This document shows, piece by piece, positions 1 to 7,768 of a stretch of DNA of 64,000 nt. The notes beneath the pieces are model-generated. The model searched no databases, was not told the origin of the DNA, and saw only the letters and a list, made by a program, of their open reading frames with translations. The DNA comes from Microcoleus sp. bin38.metabat.b11b12b14.051 (GTDB lineage Bacteria > Cyanobacteriota > Cyanobacteriia > Cyanobacteriales > Microcoleaceae), in the NCBI RefSeq assembly GCF_013299165.1, contig NZ_JAAFKD010000014.1, positions 62,001 to 126,000 of the forward strand. Reading direction: 5' to 3'. The position numbers and the translations under genes are program-made. Position 1 is the first letter of the stretch, and each line of letters opens with the position of its first letter.

Positions 1-233
1 CCGCCCCGGGGGCCAAAGGGGGAAGTGTAGGCTTCAAAACTTTCGACGGGAAAAGAGGCTTCCTGCCACATATTACCCGTGGCTAATTTGCTTGGTAAAC
101 CTGACTGAGCCTTGACTAACTGCTGCTGCAAATAAGGGCTAATCACTACGATACAAAGCGAAAGAGTTAACAGTAGTATCTGTCTAAGCCGAAAAAAGCG
201 TTTTACTGCGATCGGGCTTGTAGAGTCTTGCAC
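1..233 (-). CDS. N-terminal part of a secreted, probable M23 peptidase (runs off window)
   Basis: Open frame on the minus strand from a GTG at 233, running past base 1, so only about 77 residues are visible. A likely ribosome binding site (AGGAG) lies 12 bases upstream of the GTG. The protein has a basic start (KRFFRLRQ), a hydrophobic helix at about residues 20-35 and a probable signal-peptide end near VKAQS, so export is expected. The last visible residues, FEAYTSPFGPRG, resemble the beginning of LytM/M23 zinc endopeptidase domains, which typically open with a SPFG-R motif. The catalytic His and Asp residues lie outside the window, so the family call rests on a short motif and on general resemblance to cyanobacterial M23 proteins. 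Confidence 0.5.
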   Translation of the reverse strand, partial: MQDSTSPIAVKRFFRLRQILLLTLSLCIVVISPYLQQQLVKAQSGLPSKLATGNMWQEASFPVESFEAYTSPFGPRG

Positions 234-535
234 GATTTCTTTAACTCCTGAAAGTTTAATGTACTGGCGAATGTGCGTTGTCTGTTGTGCCAATTCGCTG
301 CAAGATTGCCTCGCGTGCTCTACCCACTAGCGAATCAGTTGACCAACGTGTATCTTACCCTATGCACAACTTGTGTCAAGGCTCCGGGTTAAATGCTGGG
401 GGGTAACGGACAATTATTTGCCAGCCGAATTTGTGCTGCGGTTGAATTCGATCGGGCTTTTGCTTGACACTATAGTGTAGTCCGGGATTTTGGATGCCGT
501 CTGAAATCTCAAATTCATAACACACAGATCAAGCA
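234..535. other. Intergenic region with weak promoter-like sequence
   Basis: No convincing gene. A TTGACA hexamer at 464-469, followed by the small palindrome CACTATAGTG, is the best promoter candidate for the membrane protein starting at 536, but no good -10 sits at standard distance. Nothing else stands out. Confidence 0.25.
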
Positions 536-919
536 ATGCTTACCGAAATTTTTCCTTTTAGTTTTGCGATCGACGCAACTGCGATCGCCGGTGCGTCACT
601 ATGGTCTTTAGCCCTGTATTGGGGTCTGTCACCCATCACAGAATGGATAATCCTGCAACTCAACCGCTGGATGAATTTTGCCGAAAGATCCCTCTATACC
701 TCCCAAGAAGAGTTTGAGAGAACCAAGCAAGCCAGAGAAGCTCAAAATGCCTTTTACGCTTCGCTGCTGAGTATTCTGCCCTTTTTGATTGTGGGTGGAT
801 TGTGCAATTGGGGCGTCGAATTATCGTTGGGCACCAGTTGGGCGGTATCTATGGGGACGATCGCCTGTATTGGCGGTGGTGTCTACGAACTAGGGCGCCG
901 AGACGGTGAAGAGTCTTAG
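536..919 (+). CDS. Small conserved-looking membrane protein of unknown function
   Basis: A 127-residue protein that I do not recognise as a named family. It shows three likely membrane segments, at about residues 14-32, 73-91 and 99-117, separated by a charged segment (FERTKQAREAQN, about 61-72) that is probably cytoplasmic. It ends in the polar tail GRRDGEES. The ATG follows TTGACA at 464 by about 70 bases and has no strong ribosome binding site. It contains HIP1-type GCGATCG words like its neighbours, so there is no sign of recent transfer. It stands alone between a divergent peptidase gene and recQ. Confidence 0.7.
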   Translation: MLTEIFPFSFAIDATAIAGASLWSLALYWGLSPITEWIILQLNRWMNFAERSLYTSQEEFERTKQAREAQNAFYASLLSILPFLIVGGLCNWGVELSLGTSWAVSMGTIACIGGGVYELGRRDGEES

Positions 920-1170
920 GGAATTTTAGATTTTGGATTTTGGATTACTCAAGAGAGATTTGGAGATTTGCCAGCGTATAGAATAGAATTATTCCTCTCT
1001 CTCTTCTCTTTCTCTGCGTTCTCTGTGTTCTCTGCGGTTAAATCAATCCGATACAAATGGAATTGAGATGAAACAAAGAATCTCAAAACATTGCAACACT
1101 GTTGAAAGTAGGGTACGTCAGGAATGAAAATCTTTGCTAAACATAGATCAGAATTTTGCTGACGCACTCT
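920..1170. repeat. Spacer with AT heptamers, an ACCGCAGAG-type repeat and a GTAGGGTACGTCAG inverted repeat
   Basis: Immediately after the stop are TTTTAGA/TTTTGGA heptamers (925-948). Bases 995-1040 are, on the minus strand, the ACCGCAGAGAACACAGAGAA element that recurs near 18893, 19056, 24571, 24690 and 40747. Bases 1109-1171 begin GTAGGGTACGTCAG and end CTGACGCACTCTAC, an imperfect inverted repeat like those at 13198 and 41593. Short minus-strand frames here are repeat translations rather than genes. Confidence 0.6.
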
Positions 1171-1215
1171 ACGGACTCAGGTATAATTGACAGGTCTGAT
1201 TTGGGGATAAACCAA

Positions 1216-2664
1216 ATGAAATACCAACCAGAACCAAAATTATTAAATCAAGCCCGCGCCGCCTTCAAACAAATCTGGGGATACGACGACTTTCGACCAC
1301 CGCAAGGAGAAATAGTTAGCAGTTTATTAGCCGGAAAAGATACAATGATCATTATGCCGACTGGTGGCGGCAAATCTATTTGTTTTCAATTGCCAGCTTT
1401 GTTACAAACAGGCTTAACTTTGGTAGTTTCGCCGTTAGTCGCGCTGATGGAAAATCAAGTGCAAGAATTGCGCGATCGCAATTTACCCGCTTCCATCCTC
1501 CACAGTCAACTACCTGTACAGCAACGACAGCAAACTATGCAATCGCTGCAACAAAATAAATTGAGATTGCTGTACCTGTCTCCCGAAACATTACTCAGCA
1601 AACCTGTTTGGCAAATTATCAGTCAGCCGCACATACCAATCAACGGTTTAATCTTAGATGAAGCTCACTGTTTAGTTCAATGGGGTGATACTTTCCGCCC
1701 AGCTTACCGCCGTTTGGGAACAGTGCGGCCGGCTTTGTTGAAATCTAAGCCGGAAAACAGCAAAATTGCGATCGCCGCTTTCACAGCTACAGCCAACCCG
1801 GAAGCCCAGCAAACAATCAAAAAAGTCTTGCAACTGCACAAGCCGGAAGCATTTTTGCTGAGTCCATACCGTTCTAATCTGCACCTGCAAGTGCAAACTG
1901 TCTGGACACCCAGAGGACGAAAACAACAGTTATTAAATTTTATCAAAGCTCGACGCAAAGAAGCAGGTTTAGTCTACGTCCGCACGAGAAAAGATAGCGA
2001 AAATTTGGCGAATTTGCTGGGAGATGCAGGTTACAAAACCGCAGCCTATCATGCAGGTTTGAGTGCAGAATCGCGCAGAAAAATAGAAACTGCTTGGCTG
2101 AATAACGATCTTAAATTTGTTGTTTGTAGCTCAGCGTTTGGTATGGGAATTAACAAGTCGGATGTGCGGTGGGTTGTTCACTTTCAAGCACCTTTGCTAT
2201 TATCAGAATACATTCAAGAAATTGGTAGAGGCGGACGCGACGGCAAATTATCGATCGCCCTGACGTTGATTAGCGAACCGACGGGTTTGCTTTATCCCGA
2301 TGACAAACAAAGAGCACAATTTTTTCAAGATAAACTGCGATCGCAATTTCGAGAAGCCCAGAAGTTGGCGAAACAACTCCCAGCTAAGGGCGATGTAGAT
2401 GCTGTGTCGCGGGAATTTCCCGAAAGTGCGATCGCCCTTTCAATTTTGCACAGCAGCGGACAGTTAAAATGGGAAGATCCTTTTAATTATGCGATCGACA
2501 AATCCGCACAGCAAACAGGTGGTAAACAAAACTTTAGCGCCGCCGCAGAAATGGCAAAATATCTCAAACATCGGGAGTGCAGATGGCAATTTTTGCTGCA
2601 AGCTTTTGGCTTTACCAAGGAAGCTACATCAATGCGGTGTGGCCACTGCGATAATTGTAGGTAA
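1216..2664 (+). CDS. recQ: RecQ-family ATP-dependent DNA helicase
   Basis: A 482-residue 3'-5' SF2 DNA helicase of the RecQ family, acting in recombinational repair and stalled-fork processing. Visible motifs in order: motif 0 FRPPQGEIV (about 26-34), Walker A MPTGGGKS (about 47-54), the DEAH box in LDEAHC (about 148), FTATA, and motif VI QEIGRGGRDG (about 334). A C-terminal RecQ zinc-binding region ends in CGHCDNC. The chain stops there, so the winged-helix and HRDC domains of E. coli RecQ (609 residues) are missing or minimal, as in the short RecQ class. I prefer the ATG at 1216 because it leads into the usual RecQ N-terminus; an upstream in-frame ATG at 1156 adds 20 residues overlapping the repeat-rich spacer. 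Confidence 0.9.
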   Translation: MKYQPEPKLLNQARAAFKQIWGYDDFRPPQGEIVSSLLAGKDTMIIMPTGGGKSICFQLPALLQTGLTLVVSPLVALMENQVQELRDRNLPASILHSQLPVQQRQQTMQSLQQNKLRLLYLSPETLLSKPVWQIISQPHIPINGLILDEAHCLVQWGDTFRPAYRRLGTVRPALLKSKPENSKIAIAAFTATANPEAQQTIKKVLQLHKPEAFLLSPYRSNLHLQVQTVWTPRGRKQQLLNFIKARRKEAGLVYVRTRKDSENLANLLGDAGYKTAAYHAGLSAESRRKIETAWLNNDLKFVVCSSAFGMGINKSDVRWVVHFQAPLLLSEYIQEIGRGGRDGKLSIALTLISEPTGLLYPDDKQRAQFFQDKLRSQFREAQKLAKQLPAKGDVDAVSREFPESAIALSILHSSGQLKWEDPFNYAIDKSAQQTGGKQNFSAAAEMAKYLKHRECRWQFLLQAFGFTKEATSMRCGHCDNCR

Positions 2665-2695
2665 AATTGTCAATTTTACTTAAAAATGTTAGGAT

Positions 2696-3058
2696 AAAAG
2701 AGAAGACGGCGGTTGAAACCGCTGCTATACAAACGATGTCCGCCTCCGCGGACTGAAGAGGATAACGTAATTTTAACGCCTTCGTCTTCAACCCCTCTGA
2801 GCTCGGGTTTTGTCTGTGTCGGCGCGGTTTCAACCGCCGTCTTCAACCCGCGGAGGCGAGTTTTGTCTGTGTCGGCGCGGTTTCAACCGCCGTCTTCAAC
2901 CCGCGGAGGCGAGTTTTGTCTGTGTCGGCGCGGTTTCAACCGCCGTCTTCAACCCCTCTGAGCTCGGGTTTTGTCTGTGTCGGCGCGGTTTCAACCGCCG
3001 TCTTCAACCCGCGGAGGCGGGTTTTGTCTGTGTCGGCGCGGTTTCAACCGCCCTCCGA
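2696..3058. repeat. Tandem 53-55 bp GC-rich palindromic repeats
   Basis: At least five units begin TTTTGTCTGTGTCGGCGCGG, at 2808, 2861, 2914, 2969 and 3022, giving periods of 53, 53, 55 and 53 bp. Each contains the short palindrome CGGTTTCAACCG. Two unit variants alternate, one with GCGGAGGCG and one with CTCTGAGCTCGG. An inverted, divergent unit occupies about 2702-2765. The family recurs at 37182-37440, 37745-37860, 38063-38085 and 39700-39935. The arginine-rich frames read through the array in this window are artefacts of the repeat. Confidence 0.85.
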
Positions 3059-3106
3059 TATTTGCGTAATTCTTGCTTAATAAAGGCAAAAAACAGTAAA
3101 AAATAA

Positions 3107-4072
3107 ATGATAGAAACAGAGACTGCGACACAGATGTACACAGTAGAAAATACGGAGGAATTTAACCAGAATAATGTTACTCAGCGATTAGATATTTGGC
3201 TGTCCAACCAAATACCAGATTTGTCCCGATCGCGAATCCAAACTCTCATATCACAAGGCAACGTCAAAGTCAACGACGAAACCTGCACCTCAAAAAAAAT
3301 ATCAGTCAAAACGGGCGATCGCATCCACATCACTTTACCCGACGCCCAGCCCACAAAATTAGCAGCCCAAGCAATTCCCCTCTCTATCCTTTACGAAGAC
3401 GACAGCCTAATTATCATCAACAAACCCGCCGGATTAGTCGTCCATCCAGCCGCCGGACATCAAGACGGCACCTTAGTCAACGCCCTGTTAGCCCACTGTC
3501 CCCTCGCAGAAATCGGTGGCGTTCAACGGCCCGGAATCGTCCACAGATTAGACAAAGATACAACAGGTGCGATCGCGATCGCCAAAACCGACATTGCCCA
3601 CCAAAACCTGCAAGCCCAACTCAAAACCAAAACCGCCCGCCGCGAATATTTAGGCATAGTTTACGGAGTTCCCAGCGCCGAAACAGGTACAATAGACCTA
3701 CCCATCGGCAGGCATCCCACAGACCGCAAAAAAATGGGTATAGTACCAGAAGAAAAAGGTGGCCGCCCCTCTGTTACTCACTGGACAATCAAAGAAAGAC
3801 TCGGCAACTATTGCTTAATCCACTATCAACTAGAAACCGGCCGCACCCATCAAATTCGCGTCCACACAGCCGAAATCAAACATCCGATTGTCGGCGATCC
3901 CATGTACAGTTCCAACCGTTCTATCGGCGTCAATTTAACCGGACAAGCCCTCCACGCATGGCGGCTACAATTGCAGCATCCGTTAACTGGAGAGTTGATT
4001 GAGGCGATCGCACCTTTACCCGATCAATTCAACACCCTGCTCAAAATATTGCGCCTGCGAGCCCATATTTGA
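3107..4072 (+). CDS. RluA/RluD-family 23S rRNA pseudouridine synthase
   Basis: A 321-residue enzyme that isomerises uridine to pseudouridine in RNA. An S4 RNA-binding domain lies at about residues 25-80 (RLDIWLSNQIPDLSRSRIQTLISQ). The RluA catalytic domain follows, with VHRLDKDTTG at about 145-154; the Asp is the family's catalytic nucleophile. TGRTHQIRVH, characteristic of the family, follows near 246. Length and domain order fit RluD, which modifies helix 69 of 23S rRNA, but other RluA paralogues look similar, so no symbol is given. The first ATG (3107) is used; MYTVEN at 3134 is an alternative. The gene lies immediately downstream of the GC-rich repeat array, so its promoter must lie within or very close to repeat DNA. 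Confidence 0.88.
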   Translation: MIETETATQMYTVENTEEFNQNNVTQRLDIWLSNQIPDLSRSRIQTLISQGNVKVNDETCTSKKISVKTGDRIHITLPDAQPTKLAAQAIPLSILYEDDSLIIINKPAGLVVHPAAGHQDGTLVNALLAHCPLAEIGGVQRPGIVHRLDKDTTGAIAIAKTDIAHQNLQAQLKTKTARREYLGIVYGVPSAETGTIDLPIGRHPTDRKKMGIVPEEKGGRPSVTHWTIKERLGNYCLIHYQLETGRTHQIRVHTAEIKHPIVGDPMYSSNRSIGVNLTGQALHAWRLQLQHPLTGELIEAIAPLPDQFNTLLKILRLRAHI

Positions 4073-4642
4073 TATCATGTCCTGTCAATTACCCGCAATA
4101 AAGGTTCGTAGTGAGGACTTTAGTCCTTCTTTCTGAATAAACTAAAGGTTCGTAGTGAGGACTTTAGTCCTTCTTTCTAAAGACAGTAAAGGTTCGTAGT
4201 GAGGACTTTAGTCCTTCTTTCTGAATAAAATAAAGGTTCATAGTGAGGACTTTAGTCCTTCTTTCTGAATAAAATCAAGGTTCGTAGTGAGGAATTTAGT
4301 CCTTCTTTCTGAATAAAATCAAGGTTCGTAGTGAGGAATTTAGTCCTTCTTTCTGAGGACAATAAAGGTTCGTACTTGATGCGGAAACTATTTTAAAATT
4401 ATCCGCGTTTATCGGCGTTAATCTGCCTGACATCTGCGGTTTTTATATCAAGTAAAGATTTATGCAATGAGTCTATTGCTCGCTGCCCAACTTCCCTCAA
4501 AAAATTATGAGTCGTGAGTTTTGGATTCCGAGTTTAGTCAAAAACTCAAACCTCAAAACTCAAGACTCAAAACTCTCTCAGCTTAAAAACTGATAGATTC
4601 AGTGCATCGTCCGACACCAACAATAGCACCAAGCAGCATCAA
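4073..4642. repeat. Six 44-bp direct repeats plus a dispersed ~85-bp element
   Basis: AAGGTTCGTAGTGAGGA starts at 4101, 4145, 4189, 4233, 4277 and 4321 with an exact 44-bp period, and a truncated seventh copy starts at 4365. Each unit carries the palindrome AGGACTTTAGTCCT or its AATT variant. Bases about 4390-4475 are the reverse complement of a related element at about 53905-53985 (ACCGCAGATGTC followed by GATAAACGC). A heptamer-like stretch (AAACTCAAAACTC) sits at 4535-4575. No gene is supported. Confidence 0.85.
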
Positions 4643-5398
4643 TTAGCGGCGAGGAACCATCGTGGCAATATTGATATTAGCCAGAGACACGCGCTGCGGC
4701 GGAGTAGCAGGCATAGGCATATTGCGAGCCATACCCAAATAATTGGACGGATCGCCAGCCTTCGCTTGTTGTTCTTGAGGAACAAAACGGCGAACGCTTG
4801 TCTGCCAGATGATTTGCGGGAAGCCGAGCTGCGAGCGGTGGTACTCACTGTAGCGGGGCGTTTTCAGGTTGAAAGGAGTTTCCCCTCCTACTCGCTGAGG
4901 CAAAATTCGGCGCTGTTGGTAAGGTACTGTATCGTAGCCGAACTTTTCCAGGTACTCACTGCTATTGAGCAATTCGTCAATAAATCCTTGAGTCCCCTTA
5001 GTTGCTATGACGATCGACCAAGCAATCTTTTCGCGATCGCTGTAGACATCCCGGCCCAAAATGCGCTGCACGCACATTTCCACAAACCGGTAGTTGCTGT
5101 TAGTTTGGTAATTCCGTTCCAAGAAAGGAGCCGAAGTCGCCAAACCGCGAATGAAATCCCGCACAGTAATTTGGCCGAACTTGAGTTGCGACTCCAAAGA
5201 CTTTTGGCGGTTGCTCTTGAGGATTTGGTGTTCGCTGTAAATCTGACGATATGCAGCCCAAATCAAATTTTCCATGTCCCCGGACGAGAGCACATTTTCA
5301 GTTGTGAAAACTCTGGGCTGCTCGTCGCCCCCTAGTTCATAACCAGCAACGCGCTGGTTTTGGCTCTTGGGGGCGTAGCTTAATAAAGGAAGCGCCAC
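4643..5398 (-). CDS. cpcG: Phycobilisome rod-core linker polypeptide CpcG
   Basis: A 251-residue linker that attaches phycocyanin rods to the allophycocyanin core of the phycobilisome on the thylakoid surface. The N-terminus [17 protein letters not shown] is typical of CpcG, and residues about 15-175 form a PBS linker domain ([20 protein letters not shown], then [24 protein letters not shown]). The C-terminal ~70 residues are basic and lack a hydrophobic helix, which argues for a conventional CpcG1 rather than the membrane-anchored CpcG2/CpcL type. The start is a GTG at 5398, with GGAG about 9 bases upstream. It lies 325 bp downstream of the cpcS-type gene on the same strand, so joint transcription is possible but uncertain. 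Confidence 0.93.
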   Translation of the reverse strand: MALPLLSYAPKSQNQRVAGYELGGDEQPRVFTTENVLSSGDMENLIWAAYRQIYSEHQILKSNRQKSLESQLKFGQITVRDFIRGLATSAPFLERNYQTNSNYRFVEMCVQRILGRDVYSDREKIAWSIVIATKGTQGFIDELLNSSEYLEKFGYDTVPYQQRRILPQRVGGETPFNLKTPRYSEYHRSQLGFPQIIWQTSVRRFVPQEQQAKAGDPSNYLGMARNMPMPATPPQRVSLANINIATMVPRR

Positions 5399-5723
5399 GT
5401 TAAAATCTCCGTTATCTCAAATTTTTGAAATAGTTGACACCGCGAGCTGCCAGCATAACGATACAACTAACCAACATACAGATTAGGGGATTCCCGCAAT
5501 CTAAATCCGATTTTCCTGAATTTTTGCAACAATCTGTAACATTTGTTGACTTTGAAAGAAGGAAGAAGGAAGAGGGAAGAAGGAAGAAGGAAGAAAGAGG
5601 GATCGTTCCCCAAAAGTGGCTCTATCGGCCCATAAGCGAGGCTCTGCCTCGTCAAACGGGAGGCAGAGCCTCCGTCAGAGCATTCCCAGGCAGATCCTGG
5701 GAACGAGCCTGGAAGCTTATAAA
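5399..5723. repeat. Spacer with GGAAGAA heptamers and two hairpin repeats
   Basis: Bases 5558-5600 are a GGAAGAA heptamer array. Bases 5639-5706 hold two palindromic modules: GAGGCTCTGCCTC pairing with GAGGCAGAGCCTC, and ATTCCCAGG paired with CCTGGGAA. On the minus strand this lies between the lyase gene and cpcG. The hairpins could attenuate transcription, but they look like dispersed repeats rather than U-tailed terminators. Confidence 0.65.
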
Positions 5724-6320
5724 TTACCAGCCCAGGGCTGAGTAAAACTCGCTAGCAACCGGTTCCTTCTTGGCGGCTGGAGCCGTTGCATCCGAGTCGG
5801 GTTCTACCCGAACTTCCGTACAAAAAGTTGATGTGCTGAAACCGCCAAAGCGCTTTACCGCACTTGTCCGCATCCGCACGTTCGGATTCGGAAACCAAAA
5901 ACGCTCGATCGAACTCATGGTCTCATATTCCGTAATCAGCAGCAGCGCATCCTCATCATCCATCTCAAAACGGCCAGCCACCGGGGTAATTTCCGCATAG
6001 CCCCGTTCCCGCAACATCAAACCCTGCCGCGGATTTTCAGGATCGGGTACGATCGCGAATACAGTAGAACCCTTATGATTCTCATCATCCTTATCCCACG
6101 CCATCGTGCCGTGCCAAGTCACAAAAGCTCCTCCCGCAGCCCGACTCGGATCGACATCGTGCATCTGGCAAATTTCAGCCACGCGATCGTCATTTGCGGC
6201 CAGCGCCGTTACCTGAATATTTGAATCCCCAATCTCCGCTTGGCGAAAAGCGAGGTGGTGAGTGCTGCGCTGCGATCGCCACTGCCCTGCACTGCTCTCA
6301 AAAAACTCCATTGCATCCAT
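5724..6320 (-). CDS. cpcS: CpcS/CpeS-type phycobiliprotein chromophore lyase
   Basis: A 198-residue lipocalin-fold lyase that attaches phycocyanobilin (or a related bilin) to the conserved Cys-82/84 site of phycobiliproteins. Recognition rests on the N-terminal block MEFFESSAGQWRSQRSTHHLAFRQ and on the conserved centre with GTMAWD, LMLRERGYAE and ERFWFPNPNVRMRTS. The C-terminus has a short Ala/Lys/Pro linker before SEFYSALGW. The ATG at 6320 is preceded by AAGGAG at about 9 bases; ATG at 6311 would also fit. It is divergent from nblA and upstream of cpcG on the same strand. CpcS and CpeS subtypes cannot be separated by eye, so the exact acceptor protein is uncertain. Confidence 0.88.
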   Translation of the reverse strand: MDAMEFFESSAGQWRSQRSTHHLAFRQAEIGDSNIQVTALAANDDRVAEICQMHDVDPSRAAGGAFVTWHGTMAWDKDDENHKGSTVFAIVPDPENPRQGLMLRERGYAEITPVAGRFEMDDEDALLLITEYETMSSIERFWFPNPNVRMRTSAVKRFGGFSTSTFCTEVRVEPDSDATAPAAKKEPVASEFYSALGW

Positions 6321-6430
6321 ACAAACTAGCTCCTTAGGCTTAGGCTTCCCGGTTTTTACGCTTTTTTATGATAAAGCTACCCCCACTTAGATGTACTTTT
6401 GCTGCACAAATTAGTTTCAAAATGTCTACT

Positions 6431-6460
6431 TTGGACATATTGTCAAGCAGATGTTATGAT
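6431..6460 (+). promoter_or_regulatory. Candidate nblA promoter
   Basis: TTGGAC (6431-6436) and TATGAT (6455-6460) are separated by 18 bases in the 237-bp cpcS-nblA divergent spacer, about 98 bases before the nblA start. A small inverted repeat, ATGTC with GACAT, covers 6422-6438 over the -35. This arrangement would suit a nutrient-responsive regulator, but no consensus NtcA site was found. Confidence 0.35.
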
Positions 6461-6557
6461 AGTTTACAATAGAGGGAACACAACAAAGCCTGCAAAACGT
6501 CATTCCGATCTATCGGATCTCGATCGATCTCAAGTAACAAACTGGAGGAGCGATTTT

Positions 6558-6728
6558 ATGGATATGCCTACAACCAGCCTCAGCATAGAACAGCAGTTTA
6601 AATTGCAAGTATTGCGCGAACAAGTCAAAACCTTGAGCCAAGACCAAGCTCAGGAATACCTGCTAGAAGTGATGCGGCAAAACATGGTCAAAGAAAACCT
6701 GTTAAAGTATTGGATGAAGAAAATGTGA
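6558..6728 (+). CDS. nblA: NblA phycobilisome degradation protein
   Basis: A 56-residue adaptor that binds phycobiliproteins and delivers phycobilisomes to Clp protease during nutrient starvation, causing bleaching. The sequence LSIEQQFKLQVLREQV followed by QEYLLEVMRQNMVKENL is the standard helical NblA core. The ATG at 6558 is chosen because GGAGGAG at 6544-6550 lies 7 bases upstream and the length matches the family; a longer in-frame reading from 6399 would add 53 unrelated residues. It is divergent from the lyase gene and lies next to the phosphate transporter operon, consistent with a role in starvation, although shared control is not shown. Confidence 0.95.
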   Translation: MDMPTTSLSIEQQFKLQVLREQVKTLSQDQAQEYLLEVMRQNMVKENLLKYWMKKM

Positions 6729-6810
6729 ACCGCTCTAAAACTTCTTCCAACAAAAATCAGCAACTTGTATCTGCAAAAAGTACGATCGAGCTTTTAAACA
6801 TAAAACCCAG

Positions 6811-6840
6811 AATCCCGATTTCTTAGAGAAGCCGGGATTC
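6811..6840. repeat. Hairpin between convergent nblA and pstB
   Basis: AATCCCG (6811-6817) pairs with CGGGATT (6833-6839) around a 15-base loop. No U-tract follows on either strand, so a terminator role is possible but weakly supported. The sequence resembles the AGAAACCGGGTTTCT modules inside the 191-bp elements near 37 and 38 kb. Confidence 0.4.
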
Positions 6841-6876
6841 TTCAGTAGCGACACGCCCTACCGAGACACTCGCAAA

Positions 6877-7674
6877 TCAACCAAAACGGCCGCTCACATA
6901 ATCCATCGTAGACTCTTCCTTCGGATTTTGGAAAATCACCTCAGTCCTGTCACACTCCACCAGATAACCAAACCGCTTACCATCCTCAGAAAGTTTAGCA
7001 TTGAAAAAAGCAGTCAAGTCAGAAACCCGAGTAGCTTGCTGCATATTGTGAGTAACAATCACAATCGTATACTTCTCCTTCAGTTCCCGCATCAACTCCT
7101 CAATCTTAATCGTCGAAATCGGGTCAAGAGAAGCGCAAGGTTCATCCATCAATACTACATCAGGATTAATCGCGATCGCCCGAGCAATACACAAACGCTG
7201 CTGCTGGCCGCCCGAAAGCGAAAAACCACTTTGCTTCAGCTTATCCTTCACCTCATCCCACAAATAAGCTTGGCTGAGCGATTTTTCCACCAGCTCATCC
7301 ATATCACCCTTATAATTATTCACCCTCGCGCCGTAAGCAATATTGTCATAAATCGACTTCGGGAAAGGATTCGGCTTTTGAAACACCATCCCAATCTTGC
7401 GGCGCACTTCCACAGCATCAATATCAGGATCATAAAGATTTTGACCATGATAATCAATCCGGCCCTCTAAACGAAAACCATTAACCAAATCATTGAGGCG
7501 GTTAAAACATCGCAAAATCGTACTTTTGCCGCAACCAGACGGCCCGATTAAAGCAGTAATCTGATTTTTAGGAATCTCCAGACAAACATTTTTTACCGCG
7601 TGAAAAGCGCCGTAAAAAATATTGATATTCTCAGTCCGTAAAACAGTTTCAGTCTTATTTTCCAAGTGCATCAT
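6877..7674 (-). CDS. pstB: Phosphate ABC transporter ATP-binding protein PstB
   Basis: A 265-residue ATPase that energises high-affinity phosphate import through PstC-PstA. It shows Walker [10 protein letters not shown] (about 43-51), the PstB-typical [14 protein letters not shown] block, the signature SLSGGQQQR, Walker B VLMDEP and the H-loop VTHNM. Full length for PstB. It begins with tandem ATGs at 7672-7674 and 7669-7671. It is the last gene of pstS-C-A-B and lies 94 bp after pstA; that gap includes a CAACAGT-type heptamer array at 7739-7768 immediately downstream of the pstA stop. Whether pstB is co-transcribed across the array is unknown. Confidence 0.96.
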   Translation of the reverse strand: MMHLENKTETVLRTENINIFYGAFHAVKNVCLEIPKNQITALIGPSGCGKSTILRCFNRLNDLVNGFRLEGRIDYHGQNLYDPDIDAVEVRRKIGMVFQKPNPFPKSIYDNIAYGARVNNYKGDMDELVEKSLSQAYLWDEVKDKLKQSGFSLSGGQQQRLCIARAIAINPDVVLMDEPCASLDPISTIKIEELMRELKEKYTIVIVTHNMQQATRVSDLTAFFNAKLSEDGKRFGYLVECDRTEVIFQNPKEESTMDYVSGRFG

Positions 7675-7738
7675 ACAGTTAATACTCCAATCGATTTTTA
7701 CAAATGACCAATTACAAATTACTTACAAATGACCAACC

Positions 7739-7768
7739 ATCAACAGTCAACAGTCAACTGTCAACTGA
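7739..7768. repeat. CAACAGT/CAACTGT heptamer array in pstA-pstB spacer
   Basis: About four 7-bp units of CAACAGT/CAACTGT lie immediately downstream of the pstA stop. The same heptamer family forms the long array at 27488-27658 and the short one at 31126-31158. Confidence 0.8.

Noticed and set aside
2713-3106. Two overlapping plus-strand frames rich in Arg/Ser/Cys
   Set aside because: They consist of translated 53-bp repeats, shift register from one frame to the other, and have no ribosome binding site.
3196-4002. 268-codon frame inside the pseudouridine synthase gene
   Set aside because: Arg/Pro/His-rich shadow in the +1 frame of a well-supported enzyme.
4101-4364. CRISPR-like appearance of the 44-bp array (and those at 17895 and 23108)
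   Set aside because: The whole period is repeated, including what would be spacers, and no cas genes are present.
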